Source: Pseudomonas sp. PGPPP3 (GTDB taxonomy: Bacteria > Pseudomonadota > Gammaproteobacteria > Pseudomonadales > Pseudomonadaceae). Taken from it: DNA of 7,785 nt. Positions 6,079 through 7,785 of the stretch are shown here, piece after piece. The position numbers and the translations under genes are program-made. Where the stretch lies: NCBI GenBank assembly GCA_002256055.1, contig NKIE01000121.1, forward strand, positions 1-7,785, read 5' to 3'. The number at the start of each line of letters is the position of its first letter. The first letter of the stretch is position 1. The notes beneath the pieces are model-generated. The model did no database searches, was not told the origin of the DNA, and worked only from the letters and a program-made list of their open reading frames with translations.

Positions 6079-6765
6079 ATGCGCAGCGAAAATGACAGCA
6101 TGCCGATTCGAGTGATCCTGGTTGAGGACGATGTAACCTTTCAGCAAGCACTGCGGCAGACCTTCACCACAGCAACCGATATGCAATTGGTGGCCGTATT
6201 GAGCACGCGTACTGAGGGCTTAAACATCCTCGAGCATGCGCCGGCGGATGTTCTGTTGGTTGATCTAGGCCTGCCGGACGGCTCGGGCATTGATGTTATC
6301 CGTGCCGCCCATGCCAAATGGCCCGAGTGCAACATCATGGTCAGCACCGCTTTTGGCGATGAAATGCATGTGATGCAGTCACTTGAGGCTGGCGCGACGG
6401 GCTATCTGCTTAAAGACAGCAGCACCGCCAGCATTGCCGCGGAAATCCGGAGCCTGCACCAAGGTGGCAGCCCGATCAGCCCGCTGATCGCCCGGCAGAT
6501 CCTCATGCGCTTTCGCCAACCAGACACGACACAGCCTCAGGCCCCCACCGAAGCCAACGCTGCCCGAGCGCTGCTGTCCGCACGGGAACAGCAAGTACTG
6601 GAGTACATCACCAAAGGCTTTAATTCGGATGAGATTGCCGGGCTGATGGGTGTATCACGCCATACGGTGCTGACCTTTGTACGGCGGATTTATAAGAAGC
6701 TTGAAGTGAGCTCGAAAACAGAAGCCATCTATGAAGCGCGCAACCAAGGGTTGCTAGGTGCTTAA
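6079..6765 (+). CDS. NarL/LuxR-type two-component response regulator
   Basis: 228 residues. The receiver domain spans about 9-125: acidic pocket Glu16/Asp17/Asp18, phospho-acceptor Asp62 in LLVDLGLPDGSG, switch Ser89/Thr90 in MVSTAFG, and Lys112 in YLLKDSS, so all catalytic positions are present. A linker of about 126-164 leads to a LuxR-type helix-turn-helix at about 165-226: LSAREQQVLEYITKGF, then NSDEIAGLMGVSRHTV and IYKKLEV. In the recognition helix the common TVKTHV pattern is TVLTFV here, a variant I regard as a subfamily trait. It overlaps the sensor gene downstream by 8 bases, indicating a cognate pair. It lies divergent to the Tad operon, so control of pilus expression is a reasonable inference, comparable in layout to regulators placed next to tad/flp loci. 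It is not assigned to PprB or any other named regulator. Confidence 0.93.
   Translation: MRSENDSMPIRVILVEDDVTFQQALRQTFTTATDMQLVAVLSTRTEGLNILEHAPADVLLVDLGLPDGSGIDVIRAAHAKWPECNIMVSTAFGDEMHVMQSLEAGATGYLLKDSSTASIAAEIRSLHQGGSPISPLIARQILMRFRQPDTTQPQAPTEANAARALLSAREQQVLEYITKGFNSDEIAGLMGVSRHTVLTFVRRIYKKLEVSSKTEAIYEARNQGLLGA
6746..6750 (+). promoter_or_regulatory. Ribosome binding site of the sensor gene
   Basis: AAGGG lies inside the end of the regulator gene, seven bases before the GTG at 6758. It supports the GTG start and translation coupled to the regulator. Confidence 0.5.
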
Positions 6766-7777
6766 GCAATGGCCAGGGATCGTATTGCTGACAACTTCAC
6801 TGCTAACGCTCTGTATTCCGGCAGTGGCTGCAACAGAATCCGCCTTACACGTTACCAGCGCGCAACTATTAAACATCCCCAGCCAGGGTTTTAGCGCCCC
6901 ACCCCAACGGGTTGATGAGCAACTGCTGCCTGACAATTGGACCACGGTTACATTGCCGCACGCCCTGACCCGGCAATTGCTGCCCACTTCAGCCGAGCAT
7001 GAAAACGCTAAAACACCGACGATAGAAACCTGGTATCGCCTGCAACTGCCCGCCTCAACATCAGAATCACAACAACAACTTTACATTCCACGTTGGAAAA
7101 CCGACGGCAACTTGGCCATCTACGCAGATGGCCAGCTTATTTATATGTCGCATAGCGGCGTATATTGGAATGGCTGGAATATCCCCCTTAGTATTTCTTT
7201 GAACGCAACAGCCGACACTCCACGCCCACGCGTTATCCTCTTGCGCATCCAACGTCCAAGCGATTCGGGTGGCGGTATTTCGTCTATATGGGTTCAAGAC
7301 AGCAGCAGCCTGAACTGGCGTTACCGGCTTCGGCATTTACTACAGGTTCAGTTGCCGTATACCAGCAGCGTGGTATTTCTAGCCGTCGGCTTATTTTCAT
7401 TTTTTGTGTGGTGCACATCGCGCCACGAACACTCGTACCTGCTGTTTTTCTTTATTTCAACGGCTTCCTTTATTCGCACCCTGCACTATTACGTGGGTGA
7501 AACTGAACTACCCATACCGGAATCCTGGTTTAGCTGGCTAACAATCAACGCGCTGTTCTGGATGGTGCTGGTTACCCATTTCTTCCTACGCAGCCTGCAC
7601 CATCGCCCGACCGGATGGCTGAGTGTGTTTGTCACCCTGGTTACCCTTTTGGCCGGTGTGCTTACGTTGCCGTTGCTGTCCGGGCTACTGAATGCCTATG
7701 CCCTGTCACCACTGATCTACTGCGCGCTAATTATTACAGGCTCTATAGTGGCGGGCGTTGGCGCCTATCAGTCCTGA
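6758..7777 (+). pseudogene. 7TM-DISM-type sensor histidine kinase, truncated by an in-frame TGA
   Basis: 339 codons from a GTG start to a TGA at 7775-7777. Residues 1-25 are a signal peptide ending in AVAA. Residues about 35-190 form a periplasmic beta-sandwich-like sensor domain: WTTVTLPHAL, TWYRLQLP, LYIPRWKTDGNLAIYADGQLIY and GWNIPLSISL, with VILLRIQR. Five membrane helices follow at about 198-220, 226-246, 257-278, 286-308 and 314-336. Proteins with this layout normally have seven helices and then HisKA_3 and HATPase domains; here translation stops at the end of helix five (VGAYQS). The next codons, CAG GCG, would continue as a polar loop, so TGG-to-TGA at codon 340 would explain the stop, but the window ends 8 bases later. 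It could be a true truncation, a sequencing error, or a kinase-less receptor. The N-terminal identity is firm, the pseudogene status is not. Confidence 0.7.
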
Positions 7778-7785
7778 CAGGCGCG

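Noticed and set aside
6053..6115. 20-codon frame overlapping the regulator start, a possible leader peptide
   Set aside because: There is no Shine-Dalgarno before its ATG and no regulatory codon run; it is probably chance.
1..7785. CRISPR arrays, tRNA/rRNA genes, insertion sequences, prophage or attachment sites
   Set aside because: I saw no regularly spaced repeats, no tRNA-like cloverleaf, no transposase or integrase frame, and no flanking direct repeats.

Overview
This window looks like a Gammaproteobacterium, possibly Pseudomonas or a relative. That placement rests on the gene content, the G+C-rich Tad-type genes and the style of the sensor kinase, and it is tentative. The window holds the front part of a tight-adherence (Tad/Flp) type IVb/IVc pilus operon on the minus strand. 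Diverging from it on the plus strand is a two-component regulatory pair.

Minus strand, in transcription order: a short Flp-type major pilin candidate (5822-5565); a 657-residue TadG-like protein (5542-3569); a TadE-like pseudopilin (3572-2655); a secreted protein made of two similar halves (2650-1985); a large pilin-like protein with a Flp-type N-terminus and a long globular C-terminal region (1985-960); and, after a 113-base gap, the start of cpaB/rcpC (846 to beyond base 1). TadG-like, TadE-like, the secreted protein and the large pilin are overlapping or within 4 bases of each other, so they are probably co-translated. No secretin, ATPase, TadB/TadC or prepilin peptidase gene lies in the window; they would be expected beyond the left edge or elsewhere.

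Plus strand: a NarL/LuxR-type response regulator (6079-6765) overlaps by 8 bases a membrane sensor of the 7TM-DISM type (6758-7777). The sensor has a signal peptide, a periplasmic beta domain and only five of the expected seven membrane helices. It then hits an in-frame TGA 8 bases before the window ends, so no kinase domain is visible.

The 256-base region between the divergent units (5823-6078) carries several inverted repeats and is the obvious place for control of the pilus operon. The likely logic, which is inference, is that the sensor and regulator pair controls the pilus genes. The least familiar parts are the large repeat-bearing pilin (960-1985) and the duplicated-domain secreted protein (1985-2650). 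Both sit where other Tad loci have accessory or minor-pilin genes.
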